The position numbers and the translations under genes were made by a program. The notes below the pieces were generated by a model. The model saw only the letters and a list, made by a program, of their open reading frames with translations. It was not told the origin of the DNA and ran no database searches. A stretch of DNA of 31,358 nt from Amarobacter sp035326025 (lineage in GTDB: Bacteria; Chloroflexota; Dehalococcoidia; Tepidiformales; Tepidiformaceae), in assembly GCA_035326025.1 (NCBI GenBank), contig DAOKYT010000027.1, forward strand, positions 1 to 31,358, given 5' to 3'. Below are positions 7,647 through 14,485 of the stretch, in pieces. Numbering within the stretch: position 1 is the stretch's first letter; each line of letters begins with the position of its first letter.

Positions 7647-8120
7647 CTACAGCCGGTGAAAGTCGGCGCCGGGCGCCGGGGCCTTCATACCGTTGGGATA
7701 GGTGTTGTCGTTCCGTTCGAGGAATTCCCGGGCGACGCGGGTGAGCGCGTGCTTGTCGCGATACATCTCCTCGAACTGGTAAACCGCGTCATCCATCGGG
7801 CCCCCGGGCTGGATTGCTTCATACGGGCATGCCTCGGTGCACAGCCCGCAATACATGCAGATGCGGAAGTCGATCTCGTAGCGGTCGATGTTGCGCCGAC
7901 CCTCGGCGTCCTGGCTGGTGGCCACCAGGATGCAGCCATCGGGGCACGCCTGCGCGCAGGTAGAGCAGCCGGTGCAACGCTCCTCGAACCACAGCAGGTT
8001 CGTGCGGGCGTCGACGGGGACCGGGCGCACTTCCTCGGGGTAGTTAATGGTCGCCACGGGCTGGAACATGGTTCGGAGCGTGAGGCCCATGCCCTTTGCG
8101 ATGCCACTGCCGTACGCCAT
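7647..8120 (-). CDS. nuoI: NADH-quinone oxidoreductase subunit I-like 2[4Fe-4S] protein
   Basis: A 157-residue protein with two canonical [4Fe-4S] motifs, C49-C52-C55-C59-P and C88-C91-C94-C98-P, spaced as in NuoI. The first residues (GMGLTLRTMFQPVATINYPE) match the amphipathic N-terminus of NuoI, and RYEIDFRICMYCGLCTEACP is highly typical of the family. In complex I this subunit carries clusters N6a and N6b between the peripheral arm and the quinone site. It is the first gene of the nuoI-nuoG-DUF4332 unit, with a promoter and a Rex-like box about 50-85 bases upstream. The ATG has a GGGGG stretch just upstream. Nothing looks truncated. Confidence 0.9.
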   Translation of the reverse strand: MAYGSGIAKGMGLTLRTMFQPVATINYPEEVRPVPVDARTNLLWFEERCTGCSTCAQACPDGCILVATSQDAEGRRNIDRYEIDFRICMYCGLCTEACPYEAIQPGGPMDDAVYQFEEMYRDKHALTRVAREFLERNDNTYPNGMKAPAPGADFHRL

Positions 8121-8169
8121 TGCGCCCCCATTACACGGCGGGCCATACCGCGCCCGATCCGGCCAAGAG

Positions 8170-8204
8170 AGTCTAACAAGAGGGGTTTGTGATTACAAAC
8201 ACAA
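8170..8204 (-). promoter_or_regulatory. nuoI promoter overlapped by a Rex-like operator
   Basis: On the minus strand TTGTAA (8193-8198) and TAGACT (8170-8175) are spaced by exactly 17 bases, a plausible sigma-70-type promoter. On the plus strand TTGTGATTACAAACACAA (8187-8204) has the outer arms TTGTG and CACAA at the 18-base span of the known Rex operator (TTGTGAANNNNTTCACAA). Its inner positions match less well. A nested repeat GTTTGT-GATT-ACAAAC (8185-8200) overlaps it. The box covers the -35, fitting repression. This is an unusually AT-rich patch. Confidence 0.6.
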
Positions 8205-8291
8205 GGGTAAGGAGGCATTGGAGCGGCCACCCCGCCGGAGACCGCGATGATCGCCCCGCACGCCCCGGACGTGTGCGACAGCCACGGGCAG

Positions 8292-8717
8292 CTACGGGAC
8301 CCGCCGGACCCACACCCTCCGGATCATGACCGTCTCGCTGACCGCCCCGGCATCGCCGTAGGGATCGGGCGTGGCGGATTGGACGGCGGGCGCGGTCTCG
8401 GCAACCGGCTTCAGCTTCTCGCGCCGGGCCGCTTTCGGGCGGACCGCGCTGACCGCCTGCTTCGTCGCCTGGCGGGCAAGGTACCTCCCGGTCAGCCCCA
8501 CGCCAATCTGCAGGGCCGTCCCGATGGCGACCGCGGTGGCGGCCTTCTTTACCGGGGCTGGCAGTTGGGCGCGCTGCCGTTCAACGCGGGCCGGCGGAGC
8601 CGCGATGATGGCCGTGTCACGTAGCGCGGCGAGGAACATCCCGCACTGGCGGCAGTAGTTGTCGGCGAGCTCGTAGCTCGCGGCACAGTCGGGGCAGGTG
8701 CGGGGTGCGTCGGTCAT
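8292..8717 (-). CDS. Zinc-ribbon membrane-associated small protein
   Basis: A 141-residue protein started at ATG 8717; the open frame continues far upstream but overlaps the formyltransferase gene out of frame. Residues 8-25 are a zinc ribbon, CPDCAASYELADNYCRQCG (C8, C11, C22, C25). A hydrophobic stretch at about 59-81 (AATAVAIGTALQIGVGLTG) could cross or lie on the membrane, followed by a basic region and a short tail. The function is unknown. It sits last in the xseA-xseB-formyltransferase run but may have its own promoter, as a perfect TATAAT lies 7 bases before its ATG. Confidence 0.7.
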   Translation of the reverse strand: MTDAPRTCPDCAASYELADNYCRQCGMFLAALRDTAIIAAPPARVERQRAQLPAPVKKAATAVAIGTALQIGVGLTGRYLARQATKQAVSAVRPKAARREKLKPVAETAPAVQSATPDPYGDAGAVSETVMIRRVWVRRVP

Positions 8718-8724
8718 GCGGGCG

Positions 8725-8730
8725 ATTATA
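8725..8730 (-). promoter_or_regulatory. Perfect -10 hexamer 7 bases before a start codon
   Basis: TATAAT on the minus strand overlaps the TAA stop of the upstream gene and lies 7 bases before the ATG of the zinc-ribbon gene, which lacks a Shine-Dalgarno sequence. No good -35 is visible. It suggests a leaderless internal transcript. Confidence 0.4.
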
Positions 8731-9529
8731 CGGCCCCTGTCGAGCATGCCACCGCGGCCTCCACCGCTTCCGTTAAGTCGACCGGTCCGGGTGGGGGTAT
8801 CGCGAGCCTCCCTTCGGCCACCGCGCGGAGCGTCGCCACCACGAACGGGCGCTCCCGGGCGACGCCCCGTGCGCGAATATCGGCGTAGAGCGGCATCCGC
8901 ATGATGTCGTCGAGGCTCGCCGCGGTGAGCTCGGTGGCGGAGAGGGCTTCCCACGCCGCCTCGTTCGCCGCGTCGCGGATGGGGAATCGGCAAAAGCTGA
9001 TGGCCGGTCCGCGGTCCACGTCGCCGGTCACCAGGTTCATCATGCAGCCCGACTCGCGCGCGTTCCTGCGTATCAGTTCGGCGATCACCTCCTGGTAGGT
9101 ACCAGTGGGGCCATCCGGCAACGCGGGATGGTCGTTGATGAACGTGAAGCGGGAATAGAGCGGTTCCGTGGCGATGAGCATGTAGCCGAACATCACGCCG
9201 AGCTCGAAGTCGTACCCGGAAAGGATGCGCGCCACCTCGGCGTCGTACGCATGGCGCCAGGGCTGGAGCGGCTCGCCCGGCTTCCCGATCCTGCCGCCCC
9301 GTGCCTTGCGGAATGCGACAGAGGACATCGTTTCGACGCGGACGCCGTGCTCGTCCAGCATGGCTATCAGCCGGTCGGTGGGCCCGGCTTCGCCGCGGTC
9401 GCGGTTTATGAACACGACGGCGATTTCGACGGGGAGGCCGCCCTCGATGGCGCGCAGGAGGTATTCGAGCGCGCCATGGGAACCGGGGCCGCGGCCGGTG
9501 GTAAGCCACGCAATTCGGCTCGTCCTCAC
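8726..9529 (-). CDS. Formyltransferase-family protein (PurN-like)
   Basis: A 267-residue protein starting at GTG 9529, overlapping the xseB stop (GTGA). It has the core signs of the folate-dependent formyltransferase fold: a Gly-rich N-terminal loop (TTGRGPGSHGALEYLL), the catalytic Asn-x-His-Pro in FINDHPALPDGPTGTYQEVI (N132, H134), and the Asp of the DxGP motif in TGDVDRGPAISF (D172). The spacing H134 to D172 is close to that in PurN (H108 to D144). The 5' half differs from true PurN, and the 'HPSLLPxFxG' loop is changed to HPALPDGPTGTYQ, so the substrate may not be glycinamide ribonucleotide. Placement behind xseAB gives no clear functional link. Confidence 0.7.
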   Translation of the reverse strand: MRTSRIAWLTTGRGPGSHGALEYLLRAIEGGLPVEIAVVFINRDRGEAGPTDRLIAMLDEHGVRVETMSSVAFRKARGGRIGKPGEPLQPWRHAYDAEVARILSGYDFELGVMFGYMLIATEPLYSRFTFINDHPALPDGPTGTYQEVIAELIRRNARESGCMMNLVTGDVDRGPAISFCRFPIRDAANEAAWEALSATELTAASLDDIMRMPLYADIRARGVARERPFVVATLRAVAEGRLAIPPPGPVDLTEAVEAAVACSTGAV

Positions 9530-9771
9530 CCCTCTACCTCGTACTCGTCTTCAACTTCGCGCAATTGCATCTCGTCCTCGTCGAGGCGCGACTGGAGCGT
9601 TTTCACCTTCAGTTCAGCCTGTTCGAGGATTGCCCGGAGCTGGTCGACCAGCTTCGCGCCCTCCTCGTAAAGGCGCAGCGACTCCTCCAGCGGCAGGTTG
9701 CCCTGCTCCAGCCGGCGCGCCTTCTCTTCGAGAGCCGCGTAAAGCGATTCGAACGTTGGTTCAGAGGCCAT
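9526..9771 (-). CDS. xseB: Exodeoxyribonuclease VII small subunit
   Basis: An 81-residue acidic helical protein with the family signature FESLYAALEEKARRLEQGNL followed by PLEESLRLYEEGAKL. The length matches other XseB proteins. Its ATG overlaps the xseA stop by one base (TGATG), and its TGA overlaps the GTG start of the next gene. Several XseB chains bind one XseA to form the exonuclease that degrades single-stranded DNA to short oligonucleotides. Confidence 0.95.
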   Translation of the reverse strand: MASEPTFESLYAALEEKARRLEQGNLPLEESLRLYEEGAKLVDQLRAILEQAELKVKTLQSRLDEDEMQLREVEDEYEVEG

Positions 9772-10961
9772 CAGCTCACCTCCGCCCAGAATGCGCCATC
9801 GGCAACCGCTATGGAAAGCCGGTCGCCCGGCTTCACCTTGCGGGTGCTGTTGACCACCGGCTTCCTGCTCGATCCCTCCTTCTGGACGATGGCGAACCCT
9901 CGCGCCAGCGTCGCCATGGGGTCGAGCGCGGCCAACCGTGCCGCCACCTGCTCGAACCGTCCCCGGTCGGCGACATACCTGCGTTCGAGGCCGGACTCGA
10001 GCCCGCGCAGGAGCTGCGCCACGTCGCGAGCCAGCGCTTCGGGGTCGGGCGCCGAGCGCTGCAGGCGCCGCAATGTGCCCTCGACGTCCGCGGCGGTCTC
10101 TCCGATCGCCCCGCGAACCGCCGAAGCCATCCCGCGGTCGGCGGCGCGAAGCGCGCGCTCGATCTGGGCGATGTCGGGCGCGCAGCGCTCCGCCGCGGCG
10201 CTTGGCGTTGGCGCGCGAACATCGGCCACCAGGTCGGCGATGGTGATATCGGTTTCGTGGCCCACTCCCGATATCACCGGCGCGGGGAAGGCGTAGATCG
10301 CCCGGGCCACGCGCTCATCGTTGAACGGCGAAAGGTCCTCGGCGGCGCCGCCACCGCGCGCCACGATGCACACGTCGAGGCCAGGCTCCCGGGCCAGCCG
10401 CCGCAGCGCGGCAGCCACCTGCCCCGCTGCCTGATCTCCCTGGACGAGTGCCGGGGCCAGGAGCACGGTCGCCAGAGGCCATCGCCGGCTCAACACGTTC
10501 TTGATGTCCTGCAGCGCCGCGCCCGTTGGCGAGGTCACCAGCCCGATCCGCACCGGAAACCGTGGCAGCGGCCGTTTGCGCGCGGTGTCGAACAACCCCT
10601 CCGATTCGAGGCGGAGTCTAAGTTCCTCGAACTTCGCCGCCATGATCCCGACGCCCTCCGGGCGGACGAAGTCACATACGAACTGCAGCTCCCCGCGTTG
10701 CGGGTAAATGGTGATGCGCCCGTGGGCCAGCACGCGCTCGCCGTCCTTGAGCTGGAAGCCCGGCATGTTGTCGCGGAAGAGCACGGTACGCAGGGCCGCG
10801 CCGGGGTCCTTCAGCGAGAAATAGCGGTGGCCCAGCTGCGACCGGCTATAGTTCGAAACCTCGCCCTGGATCCAGAGGTCGCTGAAGAACTCGTTCGCCT
10901 CCAGCACCTCCCTCAGGAATGACACGACGGCGGAGACGGAGAGCGCTGAGGGTGTGGTCAT
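9771..10961 (-). CDS. xseA: Exodeoxyribonuclease VII large subunit
   Basis: A 396-residue protein of normal length. An N-terminal OB fold (about 6-105; LWIQGEVSNYSRSQLGHRYF) binds single-stranded DNA. The catalytic core holds the conserved blocks GLVTSPTGAALQDI, ARGGGAAEDLSPFNDE, VISGVGHETDITIADLVADV and RAPTPSAAAE. A long helical region follows (about 260-350), then a C-terminal LARGFAIV segment as in other XseA proteins. It cleaves single-stranded DNA exonucleolytically in both directions and takes part in mismatch repair and damage tolerance. It is the first gene of a four-gene run. The ATG lacks a clear ribosome site and TATCCT lies 10 bases upstream, so its mRNA may have almost no leader. 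Confidence 0.95.
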   Translation of the reverse strand: MTTPSALSVSAVVSFLREVLEANEFFSDLWIQGEVSNYSRSQLGHRYFSLKDPGAALRTVLFRDNMPGFQLKDGERVLAHGRITIYPQRGELQFVCDFVRPEGVGIMAAKFEELRLRLESEGLFDTARKRPLPRFPVRIGLVTSPTGAALQDIKNVLSRRWPLATVLLAPALVQGDQAAGQVAAALRRLAREPGLDVCIVARGGGAAEDLSPFNDERVARAIYAFPAPVISGVGHETDITIADLVADVRAPTPSAAAERCAPDIAQIERALRAADRGMASAVRGAIGETAADVEGTLRRLQRSAPDPEALARDVAQLLRGLESGLERRYVADRGRFEQVAARLAALDPMATLARGFAIVQKEGSSRKPVVNSTRKVKPGDRLSIAVADGAFWAEVS

Positions 10962-11059
10962 CGGATGGCACAGGATAGCGGCAGCGGAACGGATGCGCAG
11001 TACGAATGGAGCGGGGCACAGCTTCCCTCCGGGCGTCGTCGTTCAGTCCCCGCCTGTGC

Positions 11060-11065
11060 GAGACT
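11060..11065 (+). promoter_or_regulatory. -10-like hexamer before the carbonic anhydrase start
   Basis: GAGACT lies 6 bases before ATG 11072 and no Shine-Dalgarno sequence is present. The match is weak on its own; it is listed because the same arrangement recurs before several other genes of this window. Confidence 0.25.
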
Positions 11066-11071
11066 CTGAGC

Positions 11072-11569
11072 ATGTCTCACCACACAGCCATCGATGAAGC
11101 GCTGGCGGCCAATGAGCGCTTTGCGACCACGTTCCTGCCCGCCGAGGCGGGGCAACCACGGATCGCCGTGATCCTCTGCATGGATGCGCGCATCGACCCC
11201 GTGCGCGCGTTGGGCTTGCGATATGGCCACGCGCACATCATCCGCAATGCCGGCGGGCGCATGGCCGATGCCCTCCGCAGCCTGGCCATCAGCCAGCGGC
11301 TCCTCGGCACGCGCGAGGTCGCGCTTATCCATCACACCGAGTGCGCCATGATGACCTTCACCGACGAAGACATGCGCCAGCGGCTGCGCGACGAAGCTGG
11401 CTTCATCGCCGACCACCTCGCCTTCCTGCCGTTCCGCGACCTCCAACAGTCCGTGCGCGACGACCTGGAGGTCTACCGCTCTTCGCCGCTGGTAAGGCAG
11501 GACGTGGCGCTCCGCGGCTTTGTGTACGATGTGCGGACGGGCCGCCTGAGGGAGATTGACCCCGCCTGA
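11072..11569 (+). CDS. Beta-class carbonic anhydrase
   Basis: A 165-residue protein started at ATG 11072; the frame extends 22 codons upstream without good signals. It has the full zinc and catalytic set of beta-carbonic anhydrases: C36-x-D38-x-R40 in CMDARIDP (Cys zinc ligand plus Asp-Arg dyad) and H88-x2-C91 in HHTECAMM. HAHIIRNAGGR is the conserved following block. The short length and form resemble the compact actinobacterial type. It interconverts CO2 and bicarbonate in the cytoplasm, supplying bicarbonate to carboxylases or balancing pH. It is a single gene, divergent from xseA and convergent with efp with only 31 bases between the stops. That gap holds a small GCCGCG/CGCGGC stem that might serve as a shared weak terminator. 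Confidence 0.9.
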   Translation: MSHHTAIDEALAANERFATTFLPAEAGQPRIAVILCMDARIDPVRALGLRYGHAHIIRNAGGRMADALRSLAISQRLLGTREVALIHHTECAMMTFTDEDMRQRLRDEAGFIADHLAFLPFRDLQQSVRDDLEVYRSSPLVRQDVALRGFVYDVRTGRLREIDPA

Positions 11570-11600
11570 GACAGGGCTCGTGCCGCGAGCAGCGCGGCTG

Positions 11601-12161
11601 CTACTGGACGCGCTCGATATACGTGCCCGAATCGGTGTTCACCCGGATCTTCGTGCCTTCCTCGATGAACAACGGGACCTGCACCACAAGCCCGGTCTCC
11701 AGCGTTGCCGGCTTGGTGCCCCCGGTGGCCGTGTCGCCCTTGAATCCCGGGTCGGTCTGCGTAACCGTCAATTCCACCGTGATGGGGAGTTCGAGGCCGA
11801 TCACCTCGTCGCCGTAGAGCACCACCTCGCAGGTATCGTTTTCCTTCAGGTACTTGTTGGCGTCGCCAACCTTGTCGGCGCTGACCGGGATCTGCTCGAA
11901 CGTCTCGGTGTTCATGAAGTAGTAGAACTGGTCGTCGCTGTAAAGGTACTGCATCTCGCGGCGCTCCACGCGCGCGCGGTTGAACTTGGTGCCCGCCTGG
12001 AAAGTCTGCTCGATGATGGCGCCGCTGCGCACATCGCGGAACTTGATGCGGACCTGGGCCGAGCCGCGGCCCATCTTGATGTGGCTGTAGTCCATGATCG
12101 AGTAGAGCTTTCCGTCGAGTTCGATGGTCGCCCCCTTCTTCAGTTCGCCGGTTGAAATCAC
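11601..12161 (-). CDS. efp: Elongation factor P
   Basis: A 186-residue protein beginning at GTG 12161 (AGGAG about 9 bases upstream) and ending in the family's C-terminal block (TDSGTYIERVQ). Three domains are apparent: a KOW-like N-terminal domain (1-65), a central OB domain (66-128) and a second OB domain (129-186). EF-P relieves ribosome stalling at polyproline. At the tip of the first loop (HIKMGRGSAQVRIKF) residue 32 is Arg where E. coli has the beta-lysylated Lys34. No modification gene is nearby. It starts 3 bases after the peptidase gene, giving the common order aroQ-peptidase-efp. Confidence 0.96.
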   Translation of the reverse strand: MISTGELKKGATIELDGKLYSIMDYSHIKMGRGSAQVRIKFRDVRSGAIIEQTFQAGTKFNRARVERREMQYLYSDDQFYYFMNTETFEQIPVSADKVGDANKYLKENDTCEVVLYGDEVIGLELPITVELTVTQTDPGFKGDTATGGTKPATLETGLVVQVPLFIEEGTKIRVNTDSGTYIERVQ

Positions 12162-12164
12162 GAG

Positions 12165-13301
12165 TCAAACTCCTGCGGGTGTCAGTTTTCGCGCGTGGCT
12201 GAGCACACGCGGCCGGCCATTCTCCAGGACCACGACGTCTTCAATCCGCACGCCGCCCCAGCCGGGCAGATAGATTCCAGGCTCAATGGTAAACACCATT
12301 CCCTCTTGCAGGACATCCTCCGATGACGCCCCGAGATATGGGTCTTCGTGGACATCCAGCCCCACCCCGTGCCCGAGCCCGTGGCCGAAGCGCTCGCCAT
12401 ACCCCGAACGGTCGATCACCGATTGCGCCAGCAGGTGCGCGTCCGAGGCCTTCATGCCCGTCTCGATGCCTTCGATAGCAGTCCGTTGCGCCTCGAACAC
12501 GATGCCGTAGATCTCGCGGAACTTGGCGTCCGGGTTTCCAAGCACAACGGTCCGCGTGAGGTCGCTGCAATAGCCCGCGAACTTCGCCCCCATGTCGATG
12601 ACGACCGGGCGGTCCGCCCCCAGTGGCTCGGCGCGCGGGCTGGCATGGGGCATCGCGCCCCAGGGCCCGCCGGCAACGATGGTCGGGAACGAGATGTCCT
12701 CGCCGCCCGCCGCCTTCACGTTGGCGGCGAAAGCGCCGGCTGCTTCGAGTTCGGTCATTTCGGGCGTGAGCGCATCCTCCAGCCGCTCGAAAGCCGCATC
12801 CGAGATGTCGATCGCGCGCTGGAGCAGTGCCAGCTCCCCGGCGTCCTTCTGACGGCGGAGCTTCTCGATAATCCCGTTCGCCGGCACGAGCTCGGGCCGG
12901 TCGGCCCCGGGGACCTGTTCGAGGTACTCCAGCATCGCCAGGTAACCGGCATAGGAAACGTCCCGCGTCGACACCCCGACGCGCTTGCCCGCGAGGCCGG
13001 CCTCGCCGGCCAGGCGCGGGAACCATTCTTTCCGGGCACCGAGGGCATGAAAGATTTCGAACCCGCGCGGGGCGCATTCGCGCTCGGCCTGCTCGATGTA
13101 GCGAAAGTCAGCCGCCACGATCGCCCGGTCCCGCGTGATCAGCACCAGCCCGGTGGACCCCGTGAACCCGCTGAGATACCGCCGGCTGGCCGCCCCCAGT
13201 TCCTCTTCGCCGGGCGCCGAGACCAGCAGCGCGTCGAGGTTGCGCTCGTCGAGCTCGATGCGGACCCGGGTGAGGCGGTCGGCGGCTCCCGCCGGCGTCA
13301 C
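12165..13301 (-). CDS. M24 Xaa-Pro aminopeptidase/dipeptidase
   Basis: A 378-residue metallopeptidase. I place the start at GTG 13301, which overlaps the aroQ stop (GTGA) and gives the usual family N-terminus (LDALLVSAP, then RRYLSGFTGSTG); the frame stays open another 102 codons inside aroQ. An N-terminal creatinase-like domain (1-150) precedes the pita-bread domain with all five metal ligands: D236 (VIDMGAKF), D247 (SDLTRT), H311 (GHGLGHGVGL), E340 (TIEPGIY) and E354 (VRIEDVV). PHASPR contains the His typical of Xaa-Pro enzymes. It removes or splits N-terminal Xaa-Pro from peptides in the cytoplasm. Its place between aroQ and efp is common in bacteria. Confidence 0.92.
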   Translation of the reverse strand: MTPAGAADRLTRVRIELDERNLDALLVSAPGEEELGAASRRYLSGFTGSTGLVLITRDRAIVAADFRYIEQAERECAPRGFEIFHALGARKEWFPRLAGEAGLAGKRVGVSTRDVSYAGYLAMLEYLEQVPGADRPELVPANGIIEKLRRQKDAGELALLQRAIDISDAAFERLEDALTPEMTELEAAGAFAANVKAAGGEDISFPTIVAGGPWGAMPHASPRAEPLGADRPVVIDMGAKFAGYCSDLTRTVVLGNPDAKFREIYGIVFEAQRTAIEGIETGMKASDAHLLAQSVIDRSGYGERFGHGLGHGVGLDVHEDPYLGASSEDVLQEGMVFTIEPGIYLPGWGGVRIEDVVVLENGRPRVLSHARKLTPAGV

Positions 13302-13744
13302 GCCCCGGCCCGCGCCTCCAGGTGATCCAGGAGGAGGTTGGTCGCGACAGTGTATCCAGCCCGGCCGAGCCCGGTCACCTGCCCCAGGCAAACCGGCGCA
13401 ATCAGCGAACGGCGGCGAAAGCCTTCGCGGGCATGGGTGTTCGAAATATGGACCTCCACCACGGGCGGCTGGATGGCCTCGATGGCGTCGCGCAGGGCGA
13501 CCGACGTGTGCGTGTAGGCCCCCGCGTTGATCACCACTCCATCGGCGAGCCCGCGGTGCTCGTGCAGGAAGTCGATGAGCGAGCCTTCGTGGTTGCTCTG
13601 GTAGCACAGCACCGCCGCCCCGCGGGCGCCGGCCGCCGCGGCCACATCAGCCTCGATATCGAGGAGCGTCGTCGTGCCATAGACCGCCGGGTTGCGCTCG
13701 CCCAGCAGGTTCAGGTTCGGGCCGTGCACCAACAGCAGGTTCAT
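13298..13744 (-). CDS. aroQ: 3-dehydroquinate dehydratase, type II
   Basis: A 148-residue protein of normal length for the dodecameric type II enzyme. Visible active-site elements are HGPNLNLLGERNPAVYG (R17 and catalytic Y22), QSNHEG, INAGAYTHTSVALRDA, EVHISN (catalytic H99) and R110. It dehydrates 3-dehydroquinate to 3-dehydroshikimate in the shikimate pathway. The ATG at 13744 has no Shine-Dalgarno sequence and lies 6 bases after a -10 hexamer that has a well-spaced -35, so the mRNA is probably leaderless. It leads the aroQ-peptidase-efp unit. Confidence 0.95.
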   Translation of the reverse strand: MNLLLVHGPNLNLLGERNPAVYGTTTLLDIEADVAAAAGARGAAVLCYQSNHEGSLIDFLHEHRGLADGVVINAGAYTHTSVALRDAIEAIQPPVVEVHISNTHAREGFRRRSLIAPVCLGQVTGLGRAGYTVATNLLLDHLEARAGA

Positions 13745-13750
13745 GGCCCG

Positions 13751-13779
13751 ATTGTCGATTGCGGGGCATGCATTGTCGA
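13751..13779 (-). promoter_or_regulatory. aroQ promoter built on a 9-base direct repeat
   Basis: On the minus strand TCGACA (13774-13779, five of six to TTGACA) and GACAAT (13751-13756, four of six to TATAAT) are separated by exactly 17 bases. Each hexamer lies within one copy of ATCGACAAT (13772-13780 and 13751-13759). The predicted start of transcription falls at or next to the aroQ ATG. Confidence 0.6.
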
Positions 13780-13799
13780 TGGTTTGGAGGACACGAGAC

Positions 13800-13811
13800 C
13801 AGTGTACACTG
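13800..13811. promoter_or_regulatory. Perfect 12-base palindrome upstream of vapBC, likely operator
   Basis: CAGTGTACACTG is identical to its reverse complement, ends 18 bases before the antitoxin ATG, and contains TACACT (13805-13810), a possible -10, with TTGGAG (13784-13789) as a weak -35 at 15 bases. An operator over the -10 fits VapB-VapC autorepression as known for this toxin-antitoxin type. Confidence 0.55.
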
Positions 13812-13829
13812 CAAACGCGAGGAGTTGTC

Positions 13830-14054
13830 ATGGTTCGCAACATCACCCTCAGTGCCGAAGAAGACCTGATTGAAGCAGCACGTGCCCGCGCAAGGGCTGA
13901 GCAAACGACACTCAACCAGGAGTTCCGGCGATGGCTCGAGGCCTACGCACGTCCAGCCCGGCGGCTCCAGAAGTACGATGACGTGATGGCGCGCCTGCGT
14001 GGGCAGATGCGTGTGGGCCGCAAGCTCACCCGGGAAGAAATCAATGAGCGCTGA
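13830..14054 (+). CDS. vapB: VapB-type antitoxin
   Basis: A 74-residue basic protein with a GAGGAG ribosome site 5 bases before ATG 13830. The N-terminal 40 residues (MVRNITLSAEEDLIEAARAR, then EQTTLNQEFRRWLEAYA) have the beta-strand/helix/helix pattern of ribbon-helix-helix antitoxins. The C-terminal tail (RRLQKYDDVMARLRGQ and on) is charged and would wrap the toxin. Its stop overlaps the toxin start by 11 bases, the arrangement typical of antitoxin-toxin pairs. It should neutralise VapC and bind the palindrome upstream. Confidence 0.8.
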   Translation: MVRNITLSAEEDLIEAARARARAEQTTLNQEFRRWLEAYARPARRLQKYDDVMARLRGQMRVGRKLTREEINER

Positions 14055-14469
14055 GGCGTTCCTGGACACCAACATCCTCATCTACGACCTGGAAGGTCTC
14101 GATGAACGAAAGGCTGCCATCGCGGGCGAGCTGGTTCGCACTGGCATCCTCACCGGGAGCGCCTGCATCAGCTTTCAGGTCATCTCCGAAACGTTGAACG
14201 TCGCGCGGCGCAAGGCGGAAGTGCCCCTGAGCGCCGAGAGTGCGCATGCCTACCTCGATGCTGTCCTCGCGCCACTCTATCGCGCTCCCGCGACCATCGA
14301 CCTGTACCACCGGGCCCTCGAAGTGGAGAGCAGGTACGGCTACAGCTTCTTCGATGCGCTCATCATCGCTGCCGCCCTGACCGAAGGGTGCTCACGCCTG
14401 TACAGCGAGGACCTCCAGGACGGCCAGCGCATTGACGGGCTCACCATCGTGAATCCCTTTGCCCCGTGA
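14044..14469 (+). CDS. vapC: VapC-type PIN-domain toxin ribonuclease
   Basis: A 141-residue PIN-domain protein. Acidic residues that would bind Mg2+ are seen at D8 (AFLDTNILIYD), E49 (VISETLNV), D104 (YSFFDALIIAAA) and E122/D123 (LYSEDLQDG). The first strand 'LDTNILIY' and the last block are textbook VapC. It starts inside the antitoxin gene (overlap of 11 bases). VapC toxins cleave tRNA or rRNA and stop growth when the antitoxin is degraded. All catalytic residues are kept, so it should be active. It converges with the recombinase gene with 16 bases between stops. Confidence 0.88.
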   Translation: MSAEAFLDTNILIYDLEGLDERKAAIAGELVRTGILTGSACISFQVISETLNVARRKAEVPLSAESAHAYLDAVLAPLYRAPATIDLYHRALEVESRYGYSFFDALIIAAALTEGCSRLYSEDLQDGQRIDGLTIVNPFAP

Positions 14470-14485
14470 CCGTGGCGGGGTGGTC

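Noticed and set aside
5226..8192. 988-codon plus-strand open frame opposite nuoG and nuoI
   Set aside because: Its translation is Arg/His/Val-rich with no family likeness, while the opposite strand carries full iron-sulfur motifs. It is a by-product of GC-rich codon use.
13302..13607. Upstream extension of the M24 peptidase to 13607
   Set aside because: It would lie inside aroQ in another frame, reads as Arg/Pro-rich noise, and GTG 13301 gives a normal N-terminus with a coupled start.
13751..13780. Direct repeat ATTGTCGAT as a separate regulator site
   Set aside because: Its two copies are accounted for by the -35 and -10 hexamers of the aroQ promoter with 17-base spacing; a regulator is not needed to explain it.
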